Shown here piece by piece: positions 25,167 through 34,566 of a stretch of DNA of 38,682 nt (positions are counted from its first letter, which is position 1; every line of letters starts with the position of its first letter). The DNA lies in assembly GCA_947259105.1 (NCBI GenBank), contig CAMYKU010000033.1:1-38682 (forward strand). Reading direction: 5' to 3'. The notes beneath the pieces were generated by a model that saw only the letters and a list, made by a program, of their open reading frames with translations, ran no database searches and was not told the origin of the DNA. This DNA comes from an uncultured Alphaproteobacteria bacterium. Its GTDB lineage: Bacteria; Pseudomonadota; Alphaproteobacteria; UBA8366; JADFVY01. The position numbers and the translations under genes were made by a program.

Positions 25167-26690
25167 TCAGGCTGCCGAACTGACGACGGAGCTGAAGTTG
25201 TCCTTGATCCATTCCCCGAGACTGTCGGCTTCCGTGGTGGTCAGCCGAAGGCCCAGTTTCGATCGCCGCCACAGTATGTCGTCGGCCGTCATCGCCCATT
25301 CGTTTCGAATTAAATATTCCACTTCCCGCTGGTAGAGACCAGCGCCGAAGTGAACGCCGAGATCGCCGATGTCCCGAACGCCGACCAGCATGGCCCGCAC
25401 GCGCGTGCCGTAGGACCGCGCAAGCCGCCGCATCACCACGCCATCGATCACCGGATACTCGCGTTCCAGATCATCGACCAGGGCTTCGAATCCGCTGACG
25501 TCGAAATCGCCGCCCGGCAGGACGGCGCCGCGTGTCCACGGGCGTCCCATCGCGGGGAGACGGTCTTCCAGCTTTTTTAGCGCCTCCTCGGCGAGGTGCC
25601 GGTATGTGGTGATCTTGCCGCCGAAAATATTGAGCAGCGCCGGCTCGCCTTTTCCTCCCTGCAGATCGAGCACGTAATCCCGTGACGTTTCCTGTGCCGA
25701 TGTGTGACCGTCGTCGTACAGCGGACGGACACCCGCGTAGGACCACACGACGGTGTCGGGTTCGATGGGCGTCGCAAAATACTCGCTCGCCGCCGCACAC
25801 AAATAGGTGATTTCGTCCGCCGAGGTTGCGACCGAGCCGGGGTCGCCATCGTAATCGATGTCGGTTGTGCCGATCAGCGTAAAGTCCTGCTCATAGGGAA
25901 TCGCGAAAATGATCCGGCGATCCGCATTCTGAAAGATGTATGCCCGTGCATGCTTGAACAGTTTCGGCACGACGATATGACTGCCCTTGACGAGCCGCGT
26001 GCGCGCTTGCGCACTGCCGCCGATACGCTGCCCGATCACCTCGGAAATCCAGGGCCCCGACGCATTTATGAGCGCCCGCGAACGGACCGTTTCCGTCCGG
26101 CCCGTCAGGTTGTCCCTGGTCTCCAGCTTCCAGGAATCGTGCTCCCGGACAGCCGAAACGACTTCGGTGCGGACCCGGACATCCGCGCCGCGCCGCGCCG
26201 CATCGACGGCGTTGAGTATGACGAGCCGTGCGTCGTCGACCCAGCAGTCGGAATACTCGAAACCTTTTGTGAATAACGGTTTCAGCGGCTCTCCCGCGGG
26301 ATCCCGGCGAAAATCGACAAGCCTCGAGGCCGGCAGAAGCTTGCGGCCGCCGAGGTGGTCGTACAGGAACAGTCCCAGCCGGATGAGCCAGACCGGACGC
26401 AAGCCTTCCTGGTGCGGCAGGACGAAACGGAGCGGCCATATGATGTGCGGCGCCATGGACAGCAGCACTTCGCGCTCTATGAGCGATTCGCGGACCAGAC
26501 GGAACGCATAATACTCCAGGTACCGCAATCCGCCGTGGATCAGCTTTGTCGATGCGGAGGACGTGGCGCCAGCGAGATCGTTCTTTTCGGCAAGATAAAC
26601 CGACAACCCGCGACCGGCGGCGTCACGGGCAATGCCGCAACCATTCACGCCGCCGCCGATTACGGCGATGTCATAGAGGTTGCCGTCCAC
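25167..26690 (-). CDS. glpD: Aerobic glycerol-3-phosphate dehydrogenase
   Basis: A 507-residue FAD enzyme of normal length. It begins [23 protein letters not shown] (FAD-binding, residues 6-28), then [18 protein letters not shown], and later [16 protein letters not shown] and [17 protein letters not shown], as in GlpD. It oxidises sn-glycerol-3-phosphate to dihydroxyacetone phosphate at the inner membrane and passes electrons to ubiquinone. The start is a GTG at 26690; the FAD motif begins so close to it that no later start is possible. It lies between glpK (25 bp gap) and glpR (102 bp gap that holds candidate operators). Confidence 0.97.
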   Translation of the reverse strand: MDGNLYDIAVIGGGVNGCGIARDAAGRGLSVYLAEKNDLAGATSSASTKLIHGGLRYLEYYAFRLVRESLIEREVLLSMAPHIIWPLRFVLPHQEGLRPVWLIRLGLFLYDHLGGRKLLPASRLVDFRRDPAGEPLKPLFTKGFEYSDCWVDDARLVILNAVDAARRGADVRVRTEVVSAVREHDSWKLETRDNLTGRTETVRSRALINASGPWISEVIGQRIGGSAQARTRLVKGSHIVVPKLFKHARAYIFQNADRRIIFAIPYEQDFTLIGTTDIDYDGDPGSVATSADEITYLCAAASEYFATPIEPDTVVWSYAGVRPLYDDGHTSAQETSRDYVLDLQGGKGEPALLNIFGGKITTYRHLAEEALKKLEDRLPAMGRPWTRGAVLPGGDFDVSGFEALVDDLEREYPVIDGVVMRRLARSYGTRVRAMLVGVRDIGDLGVHFGAGLYQREVEYLIRNEWAMTADDILWRRSKLGLRLTTTEADSLGEWIKDNFSSVVSSAA

Positions 26691-26731
26691 GTCCTGACCC
26701 CGACTTGTTCACGAGTGATGAGAAATCAAAA

Positions 26732-26778
26732 CGAAACCCTAAATGAACGATATCGAACCTTCAACGAATATTCCCGAA
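26732..26778 (-). promoter_or_regulatory. Candidate GlpR operator array upstream of glpD
   Basis: CGAA (or TGAA) occurs on the plus strand at 26732, 26744, 26754, 26765 and 26775, spaced 12, 10, 11 and 10 bp. That is one box per helical turn on one face of the DNA (TTCG on the coding strand of glpD). DeoR-family repressors, which include GlpR, often use such phased direct TTCG/TTTC boxes. The position, in the glpR-glpD gap, supports a separate regulated glpD promoter. Confidence 0.5.
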
Positions 26779-26792
26779 TATCATGCGGAATA

Positions 26793-27566
26793 TCAGGGGA
26801 CATCGGCTATTTCGATGGCAGTGTCGCTGTCGACGCAAATCTGGGCGATTTCCTTGGGCGGCGGCCGGTCGGTCACGAAACTGCCGAGTTGCGAGATGTG
26901 GCCGATGCGCACCGGTGCGGATCGTTCGTATTTCATACTGTCGGCGACGAGGATGGTGTGCCGCGCATTTTCGATGATCGCCTGCGCCACCTTCACCTCG
27001 CGGTAGTCGTAGTCGAGAAGGGAGCCGTCTTCGTCGATCGCCGACACGCCGATTATGGCGAAATCGACCTTGAACTGGCGCATGAAATCCACCGCCGTTT
27101 CGCCGACGACACCGCCATCCGCACGCCGCACGATACCACCGGCAACGATAACGTCGATCTCCGGATCTCCACGTAAGATATTGACAACATTAATACTGTT
27201 CGTAATGGCCAGGACGCCGTGCTTGCCGCGCAGGCCCGCCGCCACCTGCTCGGTCGTGGTGCCGATATTGATCAGGAGCGAACAGTTGTCGGGAATGAGC
27301 GCTGCCGCCTTGATCCCGATCCTGCGTTTTTCCTCGGCGGCCAGTTCCCGCCTTGCCTCGTAGCCGAAATTCGCGACGCCCGACGACAACACGGCGCCGC
27401 CGTGCACGCGCTGCAGGAGGCCGCGTTCGCTAAGCTCGTTCAGATCCTTCCGGATCGTCTGGGGCGTGACGTTGAATCGCTCGGCAAGCGCATCGACGCT
27501 GATGCGGCCCGATTTCCGGGCAAGCTCCAAGATATCCGACTTTCGCGGAACGATCGGTTCCTGCAT
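26793..27566 (-). CDS. glpR: DeoR-family repressor of glycerol genes
   Basis: A 257-residue regulator. The DeoR helix-turn-helix is at residues about 8-60 (RISVDALAERFNVTPQTIRKDLNELSERGLLQRVHGGAVL). The effector domain has LINIGTTTEQVAAGL, TNSINVVNIL and GGIVRRADGGVVG, which closely resemble GlpR of Proteobacteria. The start at 27566 is preferred over an in-frame GTG at 27584. It lies between glpD and the glycerol ABC transporter, and it should repress both directions until glycerol-3-phosphate accumulates. The identity rests on context plus strong family similarity. Confidence 0.92.
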   Translation of the reverse strand: MQEPIVPRKSDILELARKSGRISVDALAERFNVTPQTIRKDLNELSERGLLQRVHGGAVLSSGVANFGYEARRELAAEEKRRIGIKAAALIPDNCSLLINIGTTTEQVAAGLRGKHGVLAITNSINVVNILRGDPEIDVIVAGGIVRRADGGVVGETAVDFMRQFKVDFAIIGVSAIDEDGSLLDYDYREVKVAQAIIENARHTILVADSMKYERSAPVRIGHISQLGSFVTDRPPPKEIAQICVDSDTAIEIADVP

Positions 27567-27586
27567 TGCACGCCCTGAAATCACAT

Positions 27587-27684
27587 TTCGTTACACCGAT
27601 TATCGCACTCAACCGAAAATAGCCAGTTATAGTTTGCGGTTTCTGTTTTCGATTGACCATCATTTTGTTTCGTATGATAGTTCG
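27587..27684. promoter_or_regulatory. Candidate GlpR operator region between glpR and glpV
   Basis: This AT-rich divergent region contains TTTCG boxes at 27586-27590, 27647-27651 and 27668-27672, TTCG at 27681-27684 and an inverted CGAAA at 27614. The boxes at 27647 and 27668 are 21 bp apart and the following sequences are similar (TTTCGATTGA and TTTCGTATGA). The same TTCG word forms the array upstream of glpD. This is probably where GlpR controls its own gene and the glpV operon. No single convincing promoter could be fixed. Confidence 0.5.
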
Positions 27685-27712
27685 AATGACTTCACATACA
27701 GGGAGATTTTCA

Positions 27713-29449
27713 ATGAAAATACGACTGATGGCCGCTGTTGCAGGGGCGGCACTGGTGTCGTTTGCCGGCGCGAGCAACGCCGGCGTGGACGAGGCCAGGA
27801 AGTGGGTCGACTCAGAATTCCAACCCTCCACCCTCTCCAAGGCGGACCAGATGAAGGAGATGGAGTGGTTCATCAAGGCCGCCGAGCCGTTCCGGGGCAT
27901 GGAGATCAACGTGCTGTCGGAAACGATTCCGACGCACGAGTACGAATCGAAGACCTTGACCAAGGCGTTTGAGGAAATCACCGGAATCAAGGTCAATCAT
28001 CAGCTGCTGGGCGAGGGCGAAGTGGTCCAGGCGGTTCAGACGCAGATGCAGACAAAGCGTAATCTGTACGACGCCTACATCAACGATTCCGATCTGATCG
28101 GAACCCATTCGCGTCTGCAGCTGGCCGTCAACCTGACCGACTGGATGGCGGGCGAAGGCAAGGACGTCACCAACCCGATGCTCGATGTCGACGACTTCAT
28201 GGGCAAGTCGTTCACCACGGGGCCGGACGGAAAGCTGTATCAGTTGCCCGACCAGCAGTTCGCGAATCTCTACTGGTTCCGCTACGACTGGTTCCAGCGG
28301 CCCGAACTGAAGAAGAAATTCAAGGATATCTATGGGTACGATCTGGGTGTTCCCGTCAACTGGTCGGCCTATGAGGACATTGCCGAATTCTTCAGCGTCC
28401 ACGTGAAGGAGATCGACGGTGTCCGGGTCTATGGGCACATGGATTACGGCAAGCGCGCCCCCGACCTCGGCTGGCGGATGACCGACGCCTGGCTGTCGAT
28501 GGCCGGCGCCGGCAGCAAGGGACTGCCGAACGGCGTTCCGGTCGACGAGTGGGGCATCCGCATGGAGCCGGGAACGTGTAACCCGGTCGGCGCATCGGTG
28601 TCGCGCGGCGGCGCGGCCAACGGACCCGCGGCCGTTTATGCGATCCGTAAATGGGACGAATGGCTGCGCAAATACGCACCTCCGGGCGCCGCCAGCTATG
28701 ACTTCTATCAGTCGCTGCCGGCACTCTCGACCGGCAATGTCGCGCAGCAGATCTTCTGGTACACCGCCTTTACCTCATCGATGGTGGCCCCCAAGAGCGC
28801 CGGCAACAATACGGTCGATGATGGCGGCATGCCGCTGTGGCGCATGGCGCCTTCTCCGCATGGCCCCTATTGGGAAGAAGGCCAGAAGCTGGGCTATCAG
28901 GACGCCGGTTCCTGGACCCTGTTCAAGTCCACGCCGGTCGACCGCCGCAAGGCGGCCTGGCTCTATGCGCAGTTCGCGGTCTCCAAGACCGTGTCGCTGA
29001 AGAAGACCCATGTCGGTCTGACGCCGATCCGCGACAGCGACATCCGCCACGAATCCTTCTCCAAGCGGGCGCCGAAGCTGGGGGGCCTGGTGGAATTCTA
29101 CCGCTCGCCGGATCGCGTCCGCTGGTCCCCGACCGGTATCAACGTCCCCGATTATCCGAAACTGGCACAGATCTGGTGGCAGCAGATCGGCGACGTGAAT
29201 TCGGGCGCCTTCACGCCACAGCAGGCGATGGACAGGCTCGCCAGCGAGATGGACCAGGTCATGGCCCGCATGCAGGCGGCCGACGAGAAGGCCGGGACGT
29301 ACGGTGGCTGCGGCCCCCGTCTGAATCCGGAGATCGACCCGGCGATCTGGCTCAGCAAGCCGGGCTCGCCGAAAGCCAAGCTCGCGAACGAGAAGCCCAA
29401 AGGCGAGACCATCGACTACGACGAACTCGTGAAGCGCTGGAAGAACTGA
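27713..29449 (+). CDS. glpV: Glycerol ABC transporter substrate-binding protein
   Basis: A 578-residue extracytoplasmic solute-binding protein with a signal peptide (IRLMAAVAGAALVSFAGASNAG, cleavage near residue 24). It is longer than ordinary sugar-binding proteins, as GlpV proteins are, and has their TQMQTKRNLYDAYINDSDLIGTH, LPDQQFANLYWFRYDWFQRPEL and PAIWLSKPGSPKAKLANEKP segments. The ATG has GGGAG 7 bp upstream. It is the first gene of the transporter operon here, whereas in Rhizobium leguminosarum glpV is described as the last gene of glpSTPQUV. It should capture glycerol in the periplasm for GlpPQ. Confidence 0.93.
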   Translation: MKIRLMAAVAGAALVSFAGASNAGVDEARKWVDSEFQPSTLSKADQMKEMEWFIKAAEPFRGMEINVLSETIPTHEYESKTLTKAFEEITGIKVNHQLLGEGEVVQAVQTQMQTKRNLYDAYINDSDLIGTHSRLQLAVNLTDWMAGEGKDVTNPMLDVDDFMGKSFTTGPDGKLYQLPDQQFANLYWFRYDWFQRPELKKKFKDIYGYDLGVPVNWSAYEDIAEFFSVHVKEIDGVRVYGHMDYGKRAPDLGWRMTDAWLSMAGAGSKGLPNGVPVDEWGIRMEPGTCNPVGASVSRGGAANGPAAVYAIRKWDEWLRKYAPPGAASYDFYQSLPALSTGNVAQQIFWYTAFTSSMVAPKSAGNNTVDDGGMPLWRMAPSPHGPYWEEGQKLGYQDAGSWTLFKSTPVDRRKAAWLYAQFAVSKTVSLKKTHVGLTPIRDSDIRHESFSKRAPKLGGLVEFYRSPDRVRWSPTGINVPDYPKLAQIWWQQIGDVNSGAFTPQQAMDRLASEMDQVMARMQAADEKAGTYGGCGPRLNPEIDPAIWLSKPGSPKAKLANEKPKGETIDYDELVKRWKN

Positions 29450-29479
29450 GGCGGGCATTATAGCGACGGCCAATGAACC

Positions 29480-29513
29480 CCGGGGAGTGCATCATGCACT
29501 CCCCGGATTTTGT
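29480..29513 (+). terminator. Intrinsic terminator/attenuator between glpV and glpS
   Basis: A perfect 11-bp GC-rich stem (CCGGGGAGTGC, 29480-29490, with GCACTCCCCGG, 29496-29506), 5-nt loop, followed by ATTTTG. It lies 30 bp after glpV. Partial termination here would yield excess binding protein over the ATPases and permeases, unless glpS has its own promoter in the following 140 bp. Confidence 0.8.
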
Positions 29514-29654
29514 GATGGCGGGAACCAGGCCTGTGATGCCGCTTGTGTTTGTTAATCTATTGTTCGACCCTGTTCCCGAATTCCGGTGATCAGTCGAGGT
29601 GAAAAATAACGTCATGAACAGGTCTGCAGGGCGCCCGCGCGAGGGAACGATCGC

Positions 29655-30722
29655 ATGACCCTCGAACTCCGCCACGTGTCCAAGCGGGTCGGCGCCGAAA
29701 TTCACATATACGAAACCAGCCTCGAATTCAGGGAGGACGGCTTCAATATCCTTCTGGGCACGACCCTGGCCGGCAAGACGTCGCTGATGCAATTGATGGC
29801 GGGGCTGGAGCGGCCGACCTCGGGCGAAATCTGGTTCGGCGGAAAGAACGTGACCGGCGTGTCGGTGCAGAAGCGCAACGTCTCGATGGTCCACCAGCAG
29901 TTCATCAATTACCCCAACTTTTCGGTCTTTGAGAACATCGCCTCTCCGCTGCGCGTGGCACGCCTGACTCGCGCAGAAATCGACCGGCGCGTCGGCGAGG
30001 TCTCGGAAATGCTGAGGTTGACGCCGATGCTTGGCCGCCGGCCCTCGGAACTCTCCGGTGGACAGCAGCAGCGCACCGCGCTGGCGCGGGCCCTGGCCAA
30101 GGATTCCGATCTTGTGTTCCTCGACGAGCCGCTGGCCAATCTCGATTACAAGCTGCGAGAGGAGTTACGCGACGAGCTTCCCAGATTGTTCCGGGACCGC
30201 GGCTGCACGGTGGTCTACGCGACGAGCGAACCGACCGAGGCGTTGCTGCTCGGCGGTTATACGGCGACGATGCACGAGGGACGGATAACGCAGTTCGGTG
30301 AAACGGCGACGGTATATCGCCAGCCGGCGGACCTGCTGTCGGCGCGCGTATTTTCGGACCCGCCGATCAACACCGCCACCGTCACGAAGAAGAACGGCCG
30401 ATTCGTGCTGAGCGACGCGGTCAGCTGGCCCGCCACGGGAGACCGGGAGGCGCTGAAGGACGGACGCTATGCAGTGGCCATACGGCCCCACCACGTCACG
30501 CCGTTCGCGCAGGAGAAGAACGACGTGCGGATTGACGGCAGGGTGCTGGTTACCGAATTGAGCGGCTCCGAAAGCGTCGTTCATTTCGATCTGGGGGGGC
30601 AGACCTGGATCTCGCAGTCGCACGGCATCCATGCGTTCGAGGTCGGCGCCAGGGCATCGTTCTACGTCGACACCGGACAGTGCATGTATTTTGGCGAAGA
30701 CAACGCGCTGCTGGCGGCGTGA
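29655..30722 (+). CDS. glpS: Glycerol ABC transporter ATP-binding protein GlpS (H-loop histidine missing)
   Basis: A 355-residue ATPase of the MalK/UgpC type with a C-terminal TOBE region. Walker A is the unusual GTTLAGKT (35-42), the Q-loop is around Gln81, the signature LSGGQQQR (133-140) is intact and Walker B is LVFLDEPL with Glu158. The H-loop, normally THD, reads ATSEPTE with Ser191 where the catalytic histidine should be. The site formed by GlpS Walker motifs is therefore probably poorly hydrolytic, while its intact signature can serve the GlpT site. The ATG has GAGGGA 8 bp upstream. It forms a heterodimer with GlpT. Confidence 0.93.
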   Translation: MTLELRHVSKRVGAEIHIYETSLEFREDGFNILLGTTLAGKTSLMQLMAGLERPTSGEIWFGGKNVTGVSVQKRNVSMVHQQFINYPNFSVFENIASPLRVARLTRAEIDRRVGEVSEMLRLTPMLGRRPSELSGGQQQRTALARALAKDSDLVFLDEPLANLDYKLREELRDELPRLFRDRGCTVVYATSEPTEALLLGGYTATMHEGRITQFGETATVYRQPADLLSARVFSDPPINTATVTKKNGRFVLSDAVSWPATGDREALKDGRYAVAIRPHHVTPFAQEKNDVRIDGRVLVTELSGSESVVHFDLGGQTWISQSHGIHAFEVGARASFYVDTGQCMYFGEDNALLAA

Positions 30723-30813
30723 TGGCGCAATTGACGATGTCCATAGAGCGCCCACCGCGTTCCCTGTCCGCAAGAACTGGAGCGGTGCGGAAGACCATGG
30801 CGAGGCAGGCCTG

Positions 30814-31881
30814 ATGTCCGAAATCAGTCTCAGGGAATTGCGGCACAGCTATCTCGAGACTCCGCAGACCGACGCGGATTGGGCTCTCAAGAAGATGAGC
30901 GTCGACTGGTCGGAAGGCGGGGCCTATGCCCTTCTTGGCCCATCGGGCTGCGGCAAGACCACGCTGCTCAATATCATCTCCGGCCTGCTGACCCCAACCG
31001 AGGGCGAGGTTTGGTTCGGCGACAGAAACGTTACGGATATTCCGCCGGACCAGCGCAATATCGCGCAGGTATTCCAGTTCCCGGTGGTGTACGACACCAT
31101 GACCGTATACGAGAATCTCTGTTTTCCGCTGCGCAACAGAGGCATCCCCGCGGCGGATGTCGACCGCAAGGTGCGCGAGATCGCAACGATGCTGGATCTC
31201 GACGAGATGTTGCCACGGCGCGCATCGGGCCTCACCGCCGACGGCAAGCAGAAGATCTCCCTTGGCCGCGGCCTCGTTCGCTCGGATGTCAATGTGATCA
31301 TGTTCGATGAGCCGCTGACGGTGATCGATCCGCACCTGAAATGGGTCCTGCGCTCCAAGCTGAAGGAACTCCACCAGCGCATCGGCACGACAATGATCTA
31401 CGTCACGCACGACCAGACCGAAGCACTGACATTCGCCGACCAGGTCGTTGTCATGCACGAGGGTACCGTCGTGCAGATCGGCACGCCGGTCGACCTCTTC
31501 GAGCGGCCGCGCCACACCTTCGTCGGACACTTCATCGGGTCGCCGGGCATGAACGTGCTGCCCTGCGAGATCGAGAACGGTACGCCCTTCTTCGCTGGAC
31601 GGCCGGTCCCCGTCGGACACTCCATTGCCTACCGGGACGGCACCGAGCGCCTCGAAATCGGTGTCCGCCCGGAATTCATCAGCTTCGCGGCGGACGGGAT
31701 TCCGGTCGAGATCGTCAAAGTAAGCGACGCCGGGCGGTACAGCATCGTCGATGCCCGCCATGGCGCGCACGTGATCAAGCTTCTGGTTCCCGAGGGTGAG
31801 TCATTGCCCGCCGACGGTGCCCATATCCATTTCGACCCCGGCCACACGCAGGTTTATGCCGACGGCTGGATGGTCAACTGA
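30814..31881 (+). CDS. glpT: Glycerol ABC transporter ATP-binding protein GlpT (degenerate signature motif)
   Basis: A 355-residue ATPase. Walker A GPSGCGKT (42-49), Q-loop VFQFPVVYD, Walker B VIMFDEP with Glu166, and His199 in VTHDQTEAL are all intact. The signature, usually LSGGQ, is LTADG (140-144) followed by KQKISLGRGL, so it cannot contact ATP normally. This complements GlpS, which has a good signature but lacks the H-loop His. The start at 30814 fits the family N-terminus; the frame is open upstream without a start. It ends 9 bp before glpP. Note that this glpT is the ABC ATPase, not the E. coli glycerol-3-phosphate antiporter of the same name. Confidence 0.93.
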   Translation: MSEISLRELRHSYLETPQTDADWALKKMSVDWSEGGAYALLGPSGCGKTTLLNIISGLLTPTEGEVWFGDRNVTDIPPDQRNIAQVFQFPVVYDTMTVYENLCFPLRNRGIPAADVDRKVREIATMLDLDEMLPRRASGLTADGKQKISLGRGLVRSDVNVIMFDEPLTVIDPHLKWVLRSKLKELHQRIGTTMIYVTHDQTEALTFADQVVVMHEGTVVQIGTPVDLFERPRHTFVGHFIGSPGMNVLPCEIENGTPFFAGRPVPVGHSIAYRDGTERLEIGVRPEFISFAADGIPVEIVKVSDAGRYSIVDARHGAHVIKLLVPEGESLPADGAHIHFDPGHTQVYADGWMVN

Positions 31882-31890
31882 GGTCCGCGC

Positions 31891-32753
31891 ATGGCCACCA
31901 AGACCCAGAATCCCAAGGCCTGGCTGTTCGTTCTGCCGGTCGTTGCCCTCGTGGCGTTCAATGCGTTGATCCCGCTGATGACGGTGGTCAACTACTCGGT
32001 CCAGGAAACCTTCGGGGACAACGTCTTCTTCTGGGAGGGCGTCAAATGGTTCGAACAGGTGCTGCATTCGGAGCGGTTCCACGCCTCGCTGCTGCGCCAG
32101 TTGATGTTCACCTCGATCATCCTGACGATCGAGGTTCCGCTTGGCGTCGCCATCGCGCTTTCCATGCCGAAAAAGGGTGTCGGCGTTTCGGTCTGTCTGG
32201 TGCTGATGGCGCTGCCGTTGCTGATCCCGTGGAATGTCGTGGGCGCCATGTGGAACATCTTCGCGCTGCCCGATATCGGCCTTCTCGGCCGCATGATCAA
32301 CGGGTTGGGGATCGATTACAACTTCACCCAGCAGCCGGGGGCGGCGTGGTTCACCACCGTCATGATGGACGTCTGGCACTGGACGTCGCTGGTCGTGCTG
32401 CTGGCCTATGCCGGTCTGCGATCGATCCCCGACGCCTACTACCAGGCCGCGAAGATCGACGGCGCCACGCCGTGGGCGGTGTTCCGGTTCATCCAGCTGC
32501 CGAAGATGAAGCGGGTGCTGACGATCGCCATCCTGCTCCGGTTCATGGACAGCTTCATGATCTATACGGAACCCTTCGTGCTGACCGGCGGCGGGCCCGG
32601 CAACACGACGACGTTCCTGTCCATCGACCTCGTGAAGATCGCGCTGGGACAATTCGATCTCGGCCCCGCCGCGGCGATGTCGCTGATCTACTTCCTGATC
32701 GTCCTGCTGCTGTGCTGGATCTTCTATACCCTGATGATGAGGCATGAGGCGCA

Positions 32754-32757
<4 letters not shown>
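31891..32757 (+). CDS. glpP: Glycerol ABC transporter permease GlpP
   Basis: A 288-residue inner-membrane permease of the MalF type with about six membrane helices. The EAA-type loop, YYQAAKIDGATPWAVFRFIQLPKMK, at about residues 188-212, binds an ATPase. The start has GAGGT about 7 bp upstream, and the stop overlaps the glpQ start (ATGA). It forms the transmembrane dimer with GlpQ. Confidence 0.93.
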
Positions 32758-33557
<800 letters not shown>

Positions 33558-33581
33558 AGAGTGTAGGAGGAGGCATCGAAA

Positions 33582-33863
33582 ATGGGATTGTCCTGGATGG
33601 CCTGGACCTGGCCGACCGCCGCCTTCTTCGTCTTCATTCTGCTCGCCCTCGTGGCGATGGCGATCTGGGAATGGCGGAGTCCCGGGGGCGGGCCGCGCCG
33701 GGGCATTCTCGGGCTGGACACCACCCGGGGCGACCGGCTGTTCATCTCGCTGCTCGGCAGCGCCTTCATCTTCCTCGCCTGGCTCGGCATCGTGGGCACG
33801 CCGCTGTGGGGCCCCCTGGTCATCGCCCTGGTCTACGGGGTCCTCGTGTTCCGCCTGGTGTAG
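33582..33863 (+). CDS. glpU: Small membrane protein GlpU (DUF2160 family)
   Basis: A 93-residue protein with two or three membrane segments (WPTAAFFVFILLALVAMAIW, FISLLGSAFIFLAWLGIVG, PLWGPLVIALVYGVLVFRLV) and a central polar WRSPGGGPRRGILGLDTTRGDR. Its position after glpQ and its composition match DUF2160/GlpU of glycerol ABC operons. The role is unknown; it may assist the transporter. A strong AGGAGG lies 11 bp upstream of the ATG. It is the last gene of the operon and is followed by the palindromic repeat. Confidence 0.9.
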   Translation: MGLSWMAWTWPTAAFFVFILLALVAMAIWEWRSPGGGPRRGILGLDTTRGDRLFISLLGSAFIFLAWLGIVGTPLWGPLVIALVYGVLVFRLV

Positions 33864-33907
33864 AGCGCAACCCGATCTGGTTTGTTCGTGATTTGGAAAC
33901 AGCGGCG

Positions 33908-34014
33908 CGACCTCACCCTTCGAGACGGGCCTTCGGCCCTCCTCAGGATGAGGGTCCAACGTTTGTTTCCTCATCCTGAGGAGCGGCGAAGCCGCGTCTC
34001 GAAGGGTGAGGTCG
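33908..34014. repeat. Long palindromic intergenic repeat, copy 2
   Basis: Perfect 20-nt outer arms (CGACCTCACCCTTCGAGACG, 33908-33927, and its complement, 33995-34014) enclose inner CCTCAGGATGAGG / CCTCATCCTGAGG arms. It is the same family as 1018-1170, with a shorter interior (107 versus 153 bp) and a compensating change in the arms (ACC/GGT in place of ATA/TAT), which shows that pairing is kept. It lies 45 bp after glpU at the boundary with the accessory region. Confidence 0.9.
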
Positions 34015-34092
34015 CTGGGTGCCGGCGCCGAACAATCTCCACAAGTTCCGGAGATCCGCAACCACGCCGCCGATGTCCTTCACTCGGCGCCG

Positions 34093-34482
34093 CTATTCCG
34101 CCGCGGCTAGCCTGCCGAGGAACGCCGCCATGCCGCGCTGCGCGGCGAGGGACGCCGCCTGCCGCCGGTAGAGCATGCATTCGCAGGCGAACAGACGGCG
34201 CAACTCGTCGACGCGCATGCGCCGGCCGGCGATGTGGTGCGGCAGGGCGCGCGCGGTCTTCCAGTCGCGGTGCAGCGCCCGGCACAACGCCCTCGTGGCG
34301 TCGGGATCGTGCGGTGAATTCAACGCAGCCATGACGGCGCCATGGCTGCCCGGGAAGGTCCAGTACATGAGAGTCCGGCTGTCCCGGACATAGCAGTCGG
34401 CCCGCCGGCGCAGCCCGGCCCGGCGCGCGTGCCGTCCCGCCGTCGCGGTCTCGTCGAGAATATGCTGGAGTTTCGCGCCCAC
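34093..34482 (-). CDS. Unknown small basic protein
   Basis: A 129-residue Arg- and Ala-rich protein that I do not recognise, with no signal peptide and no membrane segment. It contains two cysteines in FACECMLYR and a helical C-terminus (MRVDELRRLFACECMLYRRQAASLAAQRG). It starts with GTG at 34482; AAGGGA lies about 9 bp upstream. A TACAA-N6-TTGTA dyad in its upstream region (34520-34535) matches one at the repressor's own promoter. It is therefore probably controlled by the S24 repressor encoded just upstream on the same strand. Confidence 0.65.
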   Translation of the reverse strand: MGAKLQHILDETATAGRHARRAGLRRRADCYVRDSRTLMYWTFPGSHGAVMAALNSPHDPDATRALCRALHRDWKTARALPHHIAGRRMRVDELRRLFACECMLYRRQAASLAAQRGMAAFLGRLAAAE

Positions 34483-34519
34483 GGACCGCGTCCCTTGCCA
34501 CCCGGAAACCAGAACAATC

Positions 34520-34535
34520 TACAAGATAAATTGTA
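34520..34535. promoter_or_regulatory. Candidate repressor operator (TACAA-N6-TTGTA)
   Basis: A perfect inverted repeat TACAA-GATAAA-TTGTA in an AT-rich spot, 37 bp upstream of the start of 34093-34482. The same half-sites with the same 6-bp spacing occur at 35242-35257 before the repressor gene. Confidence 0.5.
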
Positions 34536-34566
34536 AATCTCCAAGAGCGTTGGGTGCAACGCGGGG

